From: JBAQMG01 sp049302575
GTDB lineage: Bacteria > Bacillota > Desulfitobacteriia > Desulfitobacteriales > Desulfitobacteriaceae
Assembly: GCA_049302575.1 (NCBI GenBank)
Contig: JBAQMG010000039.1
Location: 1-40,383, forward strand
Length of the DNA: 40,383 nt
Direction of reading: 5' to 3'
Position numbers and translations under genes: made by a program. How positions within the stretch are numbered: position 1 is the first letter of the stretch; each line of letters begins with the position of its first letter. Positions 15,874-24,404 of this stretch are shown here, one piece after another. The notes under the pieces are model-generated. The model was not told where the DNA came from, ran no database searches, and was given only the letters and a program-made list of their open reading frames with translations.

Positions 15874-16539
15874 TTATACATTATGCATTGTATTAACCTC
15901 CTCTTCCCACCAAGGCGCACTCGTCAGACTTAAAGACCTTTTCCCGTCTTCGTCACCCTCTAAAAATGCTGACCCCTCAAAAGAATCTACCCTTAAATAC
16001 GCTCCTTCAAAACCATTATCTTCCCTAGCTAAATTAAATTTTTGTTCATTGACAATTGAAGTGTTAATGATATGTGGTGCTTGATCATCTACCTTTGTCC
16101 ACTGATTCTCCCCTACAGTTTGCCAATCATCCGCCTTAGACCAAGCAGGATGATAAGCAGGAGGCCTTCTTGTTCCTGAGTTATAACTTACTTTGCGATT
16201 CAAACTCCCAGCTCCGAAGGCTCCCGCAACAGAACTTAACAAAGCACCTATTAGCAATACTTGTAAAAAACCCATTCCACGAACAGGCGTGAATAGAGCC
16301 AGAAGCAGGCTGCCGATCGCCACAAAACCAGCCCCTACAAGAGTTCCAAAAATCCAGTTACTAGTTTCCTTACCTGTTCGATAGCCCCCTATTAAGCAAC
16401 TAGCCACGAGACCAATATCAACAAGTTGAGAAACATTCACCACCCCTAACCCCGTTGACGACCAAAGTATTCCAACTACTAATGTCAAAATAGTAATTAA
16501 TAGTGCTGTACTAACTCCCCGAAGTATCGCTTTACCCAT
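15874..16539 (-). CDS. TIGR04086-like (YrzE-type) small membrane protein with long hydrophilic tail
   Basis: 221 residues. Four predicted transmembrane helices fill residues 5-120 (ALLITILTLVVGILW; VDIGLVASCLIGGY; GTLVGAGFVAIGSLLLALF; VLLIGALLSSVAGAFGAG), matching the TIGR04086/DUF3792 family of Firmicute membrane proteins of unknown function. A cytoplasmic or surface tail of about 100 acidic residues follows (WQTVGENQWTKVDDQAP onward), longer than the family usually has. The final residues NTMHNV come from sequence adjoining the heptamer repeat, so the original stop was probably lost or moved. GGAGGGAAAGGAAGG precedes the ATG. Confidence 0.65.
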   Translation of the reverse strand: MGKAILRGVSTALLITILTLVVGILWSSTGLGVVNVSQLVDIGLVASCLIGGYRTGKETSNWIFGTLVGAGFVAIGSLLLALFTPVRGMGFLQVLLIGALLSSVAGAFGAGSLNRKVSYNSGTRRPPAYHPAWSKADDWQTVGENQWTKVDDQAPHIINTSIVNEQKFNLAREDNGFEGAYLRVDSFEGSAFLEGDEDGKRSLSLTSAPWWEEEVNTMHNV

Positions 16540-16729
16540 CCTTCCTTTCCCTCCTTAAAAATAGGTATTTGACTCATTAAGTTTACGTCAAACCTGTCCT
16601 TTTGATGTCTAACATTATTTACAAATTACCTTTCATCTTATTCCTGGTATTTTTTACCTGCACAAATCATCAACAGAGTTCACTCTCTCTGAATACATTA
16701 AAGCAATATCGATTAAGGGAGGGATTTAG

Positions 16730-17431
16730 ATGGATTATGCACGCTACGTTGTACAACAGGGCGATAGTATTTTCAAAATCGCTAGGAATTTCCATGTAGA
16801 AATGACCGCTATAATTGAACTCAACCATATAAAACACCCCGATCGAATTTATCCTGGTCAGTTACTCCTGTTACCCCTATTAGAAACTAGTGGATCCATC
16901 TTAAGTGAGATCACTGAGCCTAATTTCACTTATGCAATGTGGTTATATGAAACTTACGCCGGTAAGGATTCCGAATTAAGTGCCATTACTACTTACCTCT
17001 ATCAAGCGGTAATTCTCGATCACCCAGAATTCGATGCTTTATTACAACCTATTACTTTGGATGAGATGGGGCATCTTGATCATTTAGCAAGGGCTCTCCG
17101 CCATCTTGGTGTTGATCCCCGTTACGGATCATTTAGCAAAGGACATTGGGTCGATTGGAGAGCTTCCTATGTTGATTATACTACCGATCTTTGTTCCCTA
17201 CTAGATCTAAATATGGAAGATGAAACCAAGGCCCATAAACACTATTTGGATCTTGCCCACAAAATACTCATCCCCGAGATTCAGTTAATTTTAACCCAAA
17301 TGGCCGCTGATGAAGAACGACATTGCCAATGTTTTGCGGAAGCTAAAAGACAATTTTGTTCTAAAAGATTGATATATGACTCACCACTTGATCTGGCTTC
17401 TCAGCCTGATTACCAAATACCTGAGAACTAA
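16730..17431 (+). CDS. LysM domain fused to a ferritin-like diiron domain
   Basis: 233 residues from an ATG 9 nt after AAGGGAGGG. Residues 4-50 are one LysM peptidoglycan-binding repeat (YVVQQGDSIFKIARNF, then IYPGQLLLLP). From about residue 66 a four-helix ferritin-like domain follows with metal-ligand candidates Glu82, Glu112-x-x-His115, Glu165 and Glu195-x-x-His198. Both ExxH motifs of a rubrerythrin/ferritin-type diiron site are therefore present. There is no signal peptide. A cell-wall or spore-coat anchored oxidase, peroxidase or iron protein is plausible; in spore formers LysM proteins without signals often join the spore coat. No rubredoxin domain. It stands alone between terminators. 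Function not established. Confidence 0.75.
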   Translation: MDYARYVVQQGDSIFKIARNFHVEMTAIIELNHIKHPDRIYPGQLLLLPLLETSGSILSEITEPNFTYAMWLYETYAGKDSELSAITTYLYQAVILDHPEFDALLQPITLDEMGHLDHLARALRHLGVDPRYGSFSKGHWVDWRASYVDYTTDLCSLLDLNMEDETKAHKHYLDLAHKILIPEIQLILTQMAADEERHCQCFAEAKRQFCSKRLIYDSPLDLASQPDYQIPEN

Positions 17432-17524
17432 GAAAACTTGGCTGGTGCCAAGCTTTGGTAAAAACAGCCGTCTTAGTTGAACTTATGCACTCAAAAATTT
17501 ATACTTTCAGAAATGCTAAAAGAC

Positions 17525-17561
17525 AAAGGCATACGACAAACCTTTGGCGTATGCCTTTTTT
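17525..17561 (+). terminator. Terminator downstream of the LysM-ferritin gene
   Basis: AAAGGCATACG and CGTATGCCTTT pair around a 12-nt loop, followed by a T run on the plus strand; likely also blocks transcription from the converging exchanger gene. Confidence 0.85.
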
Positions 17562-17601
17562 GCACTCTAAAAGGCAATCAATCATTTATTACAAAGTTTA
17601 A

Positions 17602-18594
17602 CTAATAGAACCAACTCATACTTAAGATAAATATGAGATAAAATCCGCCACCTAACAATAGGTGCGTTGGTAAAATAAAGCCCCTTCGTTTTAGTATAAA
17701 GTAGAACATCCCAGCAGAAATCAAAGCCAACAGAACACTCCAAAGTGCCAGTGGTTCAAGTTTCCACGGAGTTAAGATCATTCCCAGCGCAGGAATAACC
17801 GAACTCTGGAAAACCATCGCACCAGTAATATTGCCTAAAGCCAACGTATCCTTTCCCCGTCGTAGCCATAGCACACTATTGAACTTTTCGGGTAATTCAG
17901 TGGCAATAGGGGTAATGATTAAAGAAAGTAAAAAAATAGAAATTCCCGCATCTCTTGCTACGGACTGAACCGCTTGAACGAAACCATGAGCCCCAGCAAT
18001 TATGGCGATTAAAGCCAAGGCAATTTGAACAATAATAACAACTGATGAAGGTTGTCGCACCCGCCTTGCCAAATATAGTGATGGTAAATTATTATTTTCT
18101 CGTCTAAGAGGGTTAGCTCTTAGGGTAATTATGACATAAAAGAAGTAAAAGCCTAATAAAAGACAAGCAACAAAACTTTTATAGTTATGATTAGGCAGAA
18201 ACGTTGCTAACATAGCTATTGTATAAACCAGAAGGAAAAAACTCAAATCGCGTTGCATAACTTGAGTATCAACAGACAGTGGCTTGTTATTCTTTCGAAA
18301 TAATATGGCAGCTAATCCGGAGATAAAAAGAGCTAAGGTTACCAACATAAAAGGTGCACCCAAAATAGCGCCAATCCCCACTTCAGCCCTATCGGTTTTT
18401 GACCCATCACCAAAAAAGGCCATAATTGGAACCATTGTTTCCGGTAGAGCAGTCCCCACTGCTGCTAAAATACTGCCTACAGCCCCTGCCCCCAATTTAA
18501 GTCTTTCCCCCAGCCATTCCACCGCATTTGTAAAACCCTCAGCTCCAAGAAGAATAATACCCAAACTAATAATCAACAATGCCCTATCACTCAA
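17602..18594 (-). CDS. CaCA-family sodium/calcium exchanger-like membrane protein
   Basis: 330 residues with about ten transmembrane helices in two inverted halves. Each half carries an alpha-repeat with the key acidic residue: GTALPETMVPIMAFFG near residue 48 and ITPIATELPEKFNSVLW near residue 230. These are the ion-binding motifs of Ca2+/cation antiporters. The central loop (RRENNNLPSLYLARRVRQP) is the expected cytoplasmic linker. The start is a TTG 11 nt after AAGGTGG. The exported ion (calcium, sodium or another) cannot be settled. It faces away from a spacer filled with heptamer repeats and is probably transcribed alone. Confidence 0.85.
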   Translation of the reverse strand: MSDRALLIISLGIILLGAEGFTNAVEWLGERLKLGAGAVGSILAAVGTALPETMVPIMAFFGDGSKTDRAEVGIGAILGAPFMLVTLALFISGLAAILFRKNNKPLSVDTQVMQRDLSFFLLVYTIAMLATFLPNHNYKSFVACLLLGFYFFYVIITLRANPLRRENNNLPSLYLARRVRQPSSVVIIVQIALALIAIIAGAHGFVQAVQSVARDAGISIFLLSLIITPIATELPEKFNSVLWLRRGKDTLALGNITGAMVFQSSVIPALGMILTPWKLEPLALWSVLLALISAGMFYFILKRRGFILPTHLLLGGGFYLIFILSMSWFY

Positions 18595-18612
18595 GGTTTA
18601 CCAACCACCTTC

Positions 18613-18818
18613 TCAGAGGTCAGATATCAGAAGCCAGAGGTCAGAATCGTAAAGCACGACTATGACAGGAATCAGCGTTCATCGATCTGAGTCAAATTTT
18701 CGAACGTCGAACTAAGTTATCAGTATCCAAATCTTGTATTTCGCATCTCCGATCTCTAGCCTTGGGCTTCGGACTACGGAAATCTGATCTCTAGCTTCTG
18801 ACCTCCGTCTTCTGATAA
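18613..18818. repeat. Heptamer repeats in inverted arrangement, plus non-coding spacer
   Basis: At 18613-18647 the units are TCAGAGG, TCAGATA, TCAGAAG, CCAGAGG, TCAGAAT. At 18742-18818 eleven degenerate units run from CGCATCT to CTGATAA. The second array contains TTCTGACCTC, the reverse complement of GAGGTCAGAA in the first, so the two could pair into a long hairpin around about 95 bp. The loop (18648-18741) has no ORF. Confidence 0.65.
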
Positions 18819-18856
18819 CGTATGCCCGTTGTATCGTTTTATTCCTTATCTTGGCC

Positions 18857-19480
18857 TTATTCTATTTCCTTATCAATTTCTTCGCAATTTTCTTCTTTGA
18901 CTAGAATTTGCTCAATAGCTTCGTGAAGTTCTTCCTTGCCAATTCCAGTTTCGGCAGAAAAAGGTAAGATTAACTGCCAATCATTAATATTAAAACTCTC
19001 AGCAATTATCTTTAAATGTTTTGGCCACTGACCCCGAGGCACTTTATCAACTTTTGTAGCTACAACTAAAGTTGGAATTCCCTTTTTGCGCAACCACCTT
19101 TGCATCTCCTGATCCTCTTGACTCGGTGGGTGACGAATATCAACAATTTGGAGGACTGCCAGCAGATTTTCCCTTCGGCCCAAATACTCTTCCATCATTT
19201 TTCCCCACTGGTCTTTGATCTCTTTGGCTACTTTAGCATAACCATAGCCTGGCAAATCCACTAAGAACCAAGCTTCATTAACACGGTAAAAATTCAAAGT
19301 CCGAGTCTTACCAGGAGTTCCGCCAGTCCTTGCTAAGTTTCGGCGACCCAAAAAACGATTAATCAACGAAGACTTGCCCACATTCGATCGACCAGCCATA
19401 GCTATCTCTGGAATATCTTCCTCTGGATACTGTCCGGGATTAACTGCGGAAGCCACATATTCGGCATTTTTAATAATCAT
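18857..19480 (-). CDS. engB: Ribosome biogenesis GTPase EngB (YihA/YsxC)
   Basis: 207 residues, a circularly standard TRAFAC GTPase needed for large-subunit assembly. G1 is GRSNVGKSS, the switch region contains GGTPGKTRT, G3 is DLPGYG, G4 is TKVDK and G5 is FSAETG. Length is normal apart from an acidic C-terminal tail (EENCEEIDKEIE). AGAGGAGATC lies 9 nt before the ATG. It is the last gene of the tig-clpX-lonB-lonA-engB order seen in Bacillus and relatives, but a 220-bp repeat-bearing spacer separates it from lonA. Confidence 0.95.
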   Translation of the reverse strand: MIIKNAEYVASAVNPGQYPEEDIPEIAMAGRSNVGKSSLINRFLGRRNLARTGGTPGKTRTLNFYRVNEAWFLVDLPGYGYAKVAKEIKDQWGKMMEEYLGRRENLLAVLQIVDIRHPPSQEDQEMQRWLRKKGIPTLVVATKVDKVPRGQWPKHLKIIAESFNINDWQLILPFSAETGIGKEELHEAIEQILVKEENCEEIDKEIE

Positions 19481-19600
19481 AAAATTATAGATCTCCTCTC
19501 TGTGAATACTTCATCAAGCGTTGCCTTATCCGTGTGAAAAAAAGAAGACTTGGCTTGTGCCAAACCTTCAACATTCGCTTCATTTGCCATCACAATACCT

Positions 19601-19706
19601 AATTGTGAATTGTTCATTGTGTGATCATGAATTTTCTGTTTGCATTGTATAAAGAGTATCATGGACGTACAATTCCATCGTGCCTCGTGCATCGAACCTC
19701 GACTTA
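19601..19706. repeat. Heptamer repeats in the lon-engB spacer
   Basis: AATTGTG, AATTGTT, CATTGTG, TGATCAT at 19601-19628 and CGTGCCT, CGTGCAT, CGAACCT, CGACTTA at 19679-19706; the last unit includes the lon stop codon. The rest of the spacer (19481-19703) holds no supported gene; a 71-codon frame there has no family features. Confidence 0.6.
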
Positions 19707-22133
19707 CTCCCTTGGACTAGCTACGGGATGTTCTTCAGGACGTGGTTTACTTACCGGAATATTGCCTGAAGATAGAACATTGTGGATAGCTACTTTTTCC
19801 AGATAGTCCACTGAAGAAGCTACAGGTAAAAGTGCTAATTCCAAGACCTCTTCCATCCTGCTAACAAAGTGAAACTCAATTTCCTGACGTACTGCTTTCG
19901 GTATTTCCTCTAAATCCTTACGGTTTTTCTCAGGAAGTATAATAACTTTAATTCCTGCGCGACGAGCCGCTAAAACCTTCTCTTTTAAGCCACCTATGGG
20001 TAAAACATTGCCGCGCAGCGTAATTTCACCGGTCATCGCCAAATCAGACCGCACCGCACGTTTCGCTAAAGCCGAGGCAATCGCTGTCGCCATGGTAATT
20101 CCCGCCGAAGGCCCATCTTTAGGAGTCGCCCCTTCGGGAACATGAATATGAAGATCTACCTTATCATAAAAATCTTCTGGTATTCCCAATTCAAAGGCAT
20201 GGGCACGTACAAAGGTCCACCCAGCTTGAGCTGATTCTTTCATAACGTCCCCTAATTTACCCGTTAGAGTTAAATTCCCCTTACCAGGTAACGGGGTCAC
20301 TTCAATCGTTAAAATATCTCCACCAACTTCAGTATAAGCCAAACCAGTAACAGCTCCGATTTCCGGGCTCTTCTCAGCCATCTGAAAATAATAACGCGGT
20401 ACTCCTAATAAAGAATTTAGATCCTCCTCATTTAGTTGATGAGGTGTCCAAGCCTCTTTGACCCAACGTGTCGCCACTTTACGACATGCTGTAGCCAATT
20501 CCCTCTCAAGGTTTCGTACACCGGACTCTCGAGTATATCCTTGAATTAATTTAAGTAAAATCTCATCATCAAAAGGTAAGATTTCTTCTGTTAAACCGTG
20601 TGCTTTAAGCTGTTTGGGCGCCAGAAAACGCTTTGCTATATTGACCTTCTCATCCTCTGTATAGCCACTTAGAGAGATAACCTCCATACGATCTAGCAAA
20701 GGTCTTGGTACGTTCTGCAAAGAATTGGCCGTCATGATAAATAAGGTTTGAGACAAATCAAAGGGAACCTCCAAATAATGATCAGCAAAGGTACTGTTCT
20801 GTTCTGGGTCTAAGACTTCTAACATAGCCGATGCCGGATCCCCTCGGAAATCAGACGTCATTTTATCAATTTCGTCAAAAAGGAACACCGGATTGCGTGT
20901 TCCAGCTGAACGCATTCCTTGAATAACCCGCCCTGGCAGAGCTCCAATATAGGTTCTCCTGTGACCGCGGATCTCGGCCTCATCGCGAACTCCGCCCAAA
21001 GACATACGTACAAATTTACGATCCAAAGCTCTGGCGATTGATTTTGCTAAAGAGGTCTTTCCTACTCCAGGCGGACCAACAAAACAAAGAATGGGGCTCT
21101 TCATTTTTGGAGTTAATTTTCTAATAGCCAAAAACTCTAAAATCCGCTCTTTAACTTTATCTAATCCGTAATGATCAGCATTCAAAATCTCTTCTGCTTT
21201 GTTTAAGTCGATCTTGTCACGTGTAGCCTTATTCCAAGGTAAAGCCAAAAGCCAATCCAAATAAGTTCGAACAACCGTCCCTTCCGCTGAGGAAGGGGGC
21301 ATCTTTTCTAAACGCTCTATTTCTTTTAAAGCCTTTTGTTCTACTTCTTTAGGGAATTTTGCCTTGGCAACCTTCTCCTTATAGTCATCCGCTTCCACTT
21401 GACGCTCATCTTTTTCACCTAATTCTTTCTGGATAGCTTTAATTTGTTCCCGCAAATAATATTCCTTCTGAGCTTTTTCCATTTGTTTACGTACACGTAA
21501 GCCAATACGCCGTTCTAATTCCAGAATTTCAATCTCACGCATGATTAACTCAGTAAGTTGCTCTAACCGCTGTTCCACATTGATAGCTTCCAAAACAAGT
21601 TGTTTATCCTGAACTTTAAGGTTTAGATGCGAAGCTACAAGATCAGCTAAACGCCCAGGCTCTTCGACCATTGAAACTGTTCCAAAGGTTTCTGTTGTAA
21701 CCTTCTTACTTAGTTTAGCGTACTCTTCAAATTGATGTAATACTCCACGTGTGAGGGCTTCAAGATCAATCGTCCGACCCTTCTCAACCTCCTGATGTTC
21801 CTCAACTAACACAGTAAAATAGGGTTCTTCCGTAAAATACTCCAAAATTTTTCCACGGCAGATACCCTCGACCAAAACACGCATAGTCCCACCAGGAAGT
21901 TTAAGAAGTTGTTTAATTTCAGCCACTGTTCCAATTGAGTAAATGTCTTCGGAAGTCGGAGAATCAATTTCCGTCTCTTTTTGGGAGGCCAAAAGAACTT
22001 TTCTATCCCCTAACATAGCCTCCTCAATAGCTGCCATGGAACGTTCCCTTCCCACATCTAAATGAATTACCATATATGGAAAAACAAGAATCCCCCGTAA
22101 TGGGAGTAACGGTAATTTAAGTTTTTTGGTCAC
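19704..22133 (-). CDS. lon: ATP-dependent protease LonA
   Basis: A soluble AAA+ serine protease that degrades misfolded and regulatory proteins. From the GTG at 22133 (GGGGG 7 nt upstream) it has 809 residues. The substrate domain begins at LPLLPLRGILVFPYMV. The ATPase domain carries Walker A GPPGVGKTS and Walker B FLFDEIDK. The protease domain has the catalytic serine in DGPSAGITMATA and lysine in GGLKEKVLAARRAG. The frame stays open 16 codons further upstream, but those codons fall in heptamer repeat sequence, so I reject the longer start. It sits downstream of lonB, which ends in its own terminator, so lonA probably has a separate promoter inside the repeat-bearing spacer. Confidence 0.96.
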   Translation of the reverse strand: MTKKLKLPLLPLRGILVFPYMVIHLDVGRERSMAAIEEAMLGDRKVLLASQKETEIDSPTSEDIYSIGTVAEIKQLLKLPGGTMRVLVEGICRGKILEYFTEEPYFTVLVEEHQEVEKGRTIDLEALTRGVLHQFEEYAKLSKKVTTETFGTVSMVEEPGRLADLVASHLNLKVQDKQLVLEAINVEQRLEQLTELIMREIEILELERRIGLRVRKQMEKAQKEYYLREQIKAIQKELGEKDERQVEADDYKEKVAKAKFPKEVEQKALKEIERLEKMPPSSAEGTVVRTYLDWLLALPWNKATRDKIDLNKAEEILNADHYGLDKVKERILEFLAIRKLTPKMKSPILCFVGPPGVGKTSLAKSIARALDRKFVRMSLGGVRDEAEIRGHRRTYIGALPGRVIQGMRSAGTRNPVFLFDEIDKMTSDFRGDPASAMLEVLDPEQNSTFADHYLEVPFDLSQTLFIMTANSLQNVPRPLLDRMEVISLSGYTEDEKVNIAKRFLAPKQLKAHGLTEEILPFDDEILLKLIQGYTRESGVRNLERELATACRKVATRWVKEAWTPHQLNEEDLNSLLGVPRYYFQMAEKSPEIGAVTGLAYTEVGGDILTIEVTPLPGKGNLTLTGKLGDVMKESAQAGWTFVRAHAFELGIPEDFYDKVDLHIHVPEGATPKDGPSAGITMATAIASALAKRAVRSDLAMTGEITLRGNVLPIGGLKEKVLAARRAGIKVIILPEKNRKDLEEIPKAVRQEIEFHFVSRMEEVLELALLPVASSVDYLEKVAIHNVLSSGNIPVSKPRPEEHPVASPRE

Positions 22134-22147
22134 GAAGAAACCCCCTA

Positions 22148-22302
22148 TTCGATGTTCGATACGATAGTGTTCGGTGGACACTATTGCTGCCAGGCCATAC
22201 CAGATAAACCTCTGTTGGACTGGCGGATCCGATGTTCGATGTTCGATGTTCGAAAGTTAACGTCCTTGATTCGTGCCTCACGCCTCGCGCCTCGAACCTC
22301 GC
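22148..22302. repeat. Heptamer repeats and a hairpin upstream of lonA
   Basis: TTCGATG and TTCGATA at 22148-22161; a hairpin ATAGTGT-TCGGTGG-ACACTAT at 22164-22184; TCCGATG and two TTCGATG at 22228-22248; and GATTCGT, GCCTCAC, GCCTCGC, GCCTCGA, ACCTCGC at 22268-22302. The unrelated 43 bp between them (22185-22227) match no feature I know. Confidence 0.75.
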
Positions 22303-22311
22303 ATTGGATGC

Positions 22312-22338
22312 AAAAAGCACACTAAACTTAGTGTGCCA
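22312..22338 (-). terminator. Terminator of lonB
   Basis: Minus strand GCACACTAA-GT-TTAGTGTGC followed by TTTTTGC; a 9-bp perfect stem about 80 nt after the lonB stop. Confidence 0.85.
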
Positions 22339-22418
22339 TTCTCTTCAAATAACTATTCCAATTAACTGATCTAACAACGTACTTTATAACTTATGTAACA
22401 ACTTATCTGACATCTATA

Positions 22419-24158
22419 CTAACATGTTTTACCCCGCTCAGGCAAATTACCCAGTGCGAAATCCAAGTGAGCCAGTACCTCATCTAAAGGCGGCCTTAAT
22501 TCTAGCTTTTTGATTCGTTCTACGTTATCAGCCTTTTCCTCCACTAAAAGAACCTTAGTTAAAACTTCGCTAAGCTCATCGACTGGAATAACTTTAAGGC
22601 CAAATTCTTTTTCACTAAACCGTTCTTGCCAGTTTTCTCTAGGAATAAATACCCTGAGACAGCCAGCCTGACGTGCTGCTTCAATTTTAGCAGCAACTCC
22701 CCCTACGGGTTTAACCCTACCGCGAATAGATATTTCCCCCGTCATTGCCGTATAGTTATCTACTTTTTGTTGACGAATCGCTGAAACCACAGCCGTAGCA
22801 ATAGCGATTCCTGCAGAGGGACCATCTAGGGGAACCCCGCCAGGGAAATTAACATGAATATAATAATCCTTACTTTCGATGTCTAGCTCCTTTCGGAGAA
22901 CTGTCAAGACATTTTCAATTGAACTACGAGCCATGCTCTTTCGACGTGCCCTTTTTCCAGAACCGTCCAGTTCTTCTTCTTCAATAATTCCGGTAACTTG
23001 AATTTCGCCACAACCAGCTAAGGCTGGATAGGCTGTTACTTCAAGCTCAAGAAGTATACCCATATTAGGTCCATAGACTGCCAAGCCATTAACTACCCCA
23101 ATCTGAGGTTTTGTTGGAACTTTCTTTTCAGGTCTAGGCACATACTGACCTGACATTACTACCCATTCAAGAATTCCAACACTTATCTCTGCTACTTCTT
23201 CCGTTTGAGCTATCCCTGCAGCTAATTGTACAATATTTACAGCCTCCCTGCCATTTGTTGCATAACGTTTCACAACTTCCAAGGCCCCTTCACTCATGGT
23301 GATATCCATTTTTTCTGCCGCTCCTCGAGCAATACTTACGATTTCATTCGGTAAAAGAGCTCGAAAATATATTTCCATACAACGCGAACGTATCGCTGGT
23401 GGAATCTCATCAGAACTTCTTGTTGTAGCCCCGACTAACCGAAAATCTGCCGGCAAACCATTTTGAAATATGTCGTGAATATGTGCCGGAATATTGGTAT
23501 CTTCGCTACTATAATAAGAACTTTCTAGAATTACTTTACGATCTTCCAACACTTTTAATAGTTTGTTAATTTGAATGTTATGAAGCTCTCCAATTTCGTC
23601 AATAAACAAAATTCCTCCATGTGCTTTGGTAACAGCCCCAGCCTTTGGTTGGGGAATTCCAGCCATTCCCATGGCACCAGCGCCTTGATAAATCGGATCA
23701 TGAACGGAACCTATTAGAGGATCCGCGATCCCTCTTTCATCAAAACGTGCTGTTGCTCCATCGATTTCTGTAAAATGAGCATTTTCTTGAAATGGAGAGA
23801 GTGGACTTTTCTTGGCCTCTTCTAAAACCAGTCGAGCAGCGGCCGTCTTCCCAATACCAGGTGGACCGTAAATAATAACATGCTGTGGATTAGGTCCGCA
23901 TAAGGCTGCACGTAAGGCTTTGATCCCTTCCACTTGTCCGATAATCTCAGAGAAACTTGTCGGTCTGGTCCTCTCTGCAAGTGGAGTCGTTAACGCGATC
24001 TTACGCATCTTCTCTAACTTTTCTAATTCCTTGCGCGATTCTTTTTCCACTGAAACTTTTGTTCCATGTTGGGATTTAAGCATACCCCAAAAATAAAGCC
24101 CGATAACCACAGCAAAAATAAGTTGGATAATCATTACCAATCCGCTGAGAGCATTCAT
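22419..24158 (-). CDS. lonB: Membrane-anchored Lon-like protease LonB
   Basis: 579 residues from the ATG at 24158, 6 nt after AGGAGGGG. One N-terminal transmembrane helix (LVMIIQLIFAVVIGLYFWGM) anchors it. Then come an AAA+ domain with GPPGIGKTAAAR and ILFIDEIGEL, and a Lon-type protease domain with the catalytic serine in DGPSAGIAIATA and lysine in GGVAAKIEAARQAG. It lacks the LonA substrate domain, which is typical of the LonB of spore formers, expressed in the forespore in Bacillus subtilis. It lies between clpX and lonA as in Bacillus, with hairpin terminators on both sides, so it looks like a single-gene unit. Confidence 0.94.
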   Translation of the reverse strand: MNALSGLVMIIQLIFAVVIGLYFWGMLKSQHGTKVSVEKESRKELEKLEKMRKIALTTPLAERTRPTSFSEIIGQVEGIKALRAALCGPNPQHVIIYGPPGIGKTAAARLVLEEAKKSPLSPFQENAHFTEIDGATARFDERGIADPLIGSVHDPIYQGAGAMGMAGIPQPKAGAVTKAHGGILFIDEIGELHNIQINKLLKVLEDRKVILESSYYSSEDTNIPAHIHDIFQNGLPADFRLVGATTRSSDEIPPAIRSRCMEIYFRALLPNEIVSIARGAAEKMDITMSEGALEVVKRYATNGREAVNIVQLAAGIAQTEEVAEISVGILEWVVMSGQYVPRPEKKVPTKPQIGVVNGLAVYGPNMGILLELEVTAYPALAGCGEIQVTGIIEEEELDGSGKRARRKSMARSSIENVLTVLRKELDIESKDYYIHVNFPGGVPLDGPSAGIAIATAVVSAIRQQKVDNYTAMTGEISIRGRVKPVGGVAAKIEAARQAGCLRVFIPRENWQERFSEKEFGLKVIPVDELSEVLTKVLLVEEKADNVERIKKLELRPPLDEVLAHLDFALGNLPERGKTC

Positions 24159-24206
24159 GTATTTCCCCTCCTGTGGCATGTTTCTCTTGTTAGTATTGCC
24201 ACAAAA

Positions 24207-24246
24207 AATATAAAGGAAACTTGGTTAACCAAGTTTCCTTTATATT
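24207..24246 (-). terminator. Terminator between clpX and lonB
   Basis: A near-perfect palindrome: AAAGGAAACTTGG-TTAA-CCAAGTTTCCTTT with AT-rich extension, followed on the minus strand by TTTTTTG. It ends the tig-clpX transcript ahead of lonB. Confidence 0.85.
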
Positions 24247-24251
24247 TTAAT

Positions 24252-24402
24252 GCATAATTCATAATGCATAATTAAACGAACTAAATCTAAATCAGACATT
24301 ATGCAGTGTGCTGTGTGCTGTGTGCTGTACATTATTCGTTGTATTGTACATCGAATATTTCCGTATCCTCATTATCCATTGTTCATTGTGCATAATGCAT
24401 TA
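24252..24402. repeat. Heptamer repeats abutting the clpX stop
   Basis: GCATAAT, TCATAAT, GCATAAT at 24252-24272. From 24305 to 24402 there are about 14 units in one unbroken 7-bp register: AGTGTGC, TGTGTGC twice, TGTACAT, TATTCGT, TGTATTG, TACATCG, then CTCATTA, TCCATTG, TTCATTG, TGCATAA, TGCATTA. The unit sequence drifts but the period is kept. The array ends 2 bp before the clpX stop codon at 24405. Confidence 0.75.
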
Positions 24403-24404
24403 AT

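Noticed and set aside
19477..19692. 71-codon ORF in the lon-engB spacer
   Set aside because: No ribosome site or family features, overlaps heptamer repeats; treated as chance frame.
22134..22181. Sixteen-codon upstream extension of lonA
   Set aside because: Falls in TTCGATG repeat sequence and lacks a ribosome site; the GTG at 22133 has GGGGG at proper distance and matches the usual Lon start.
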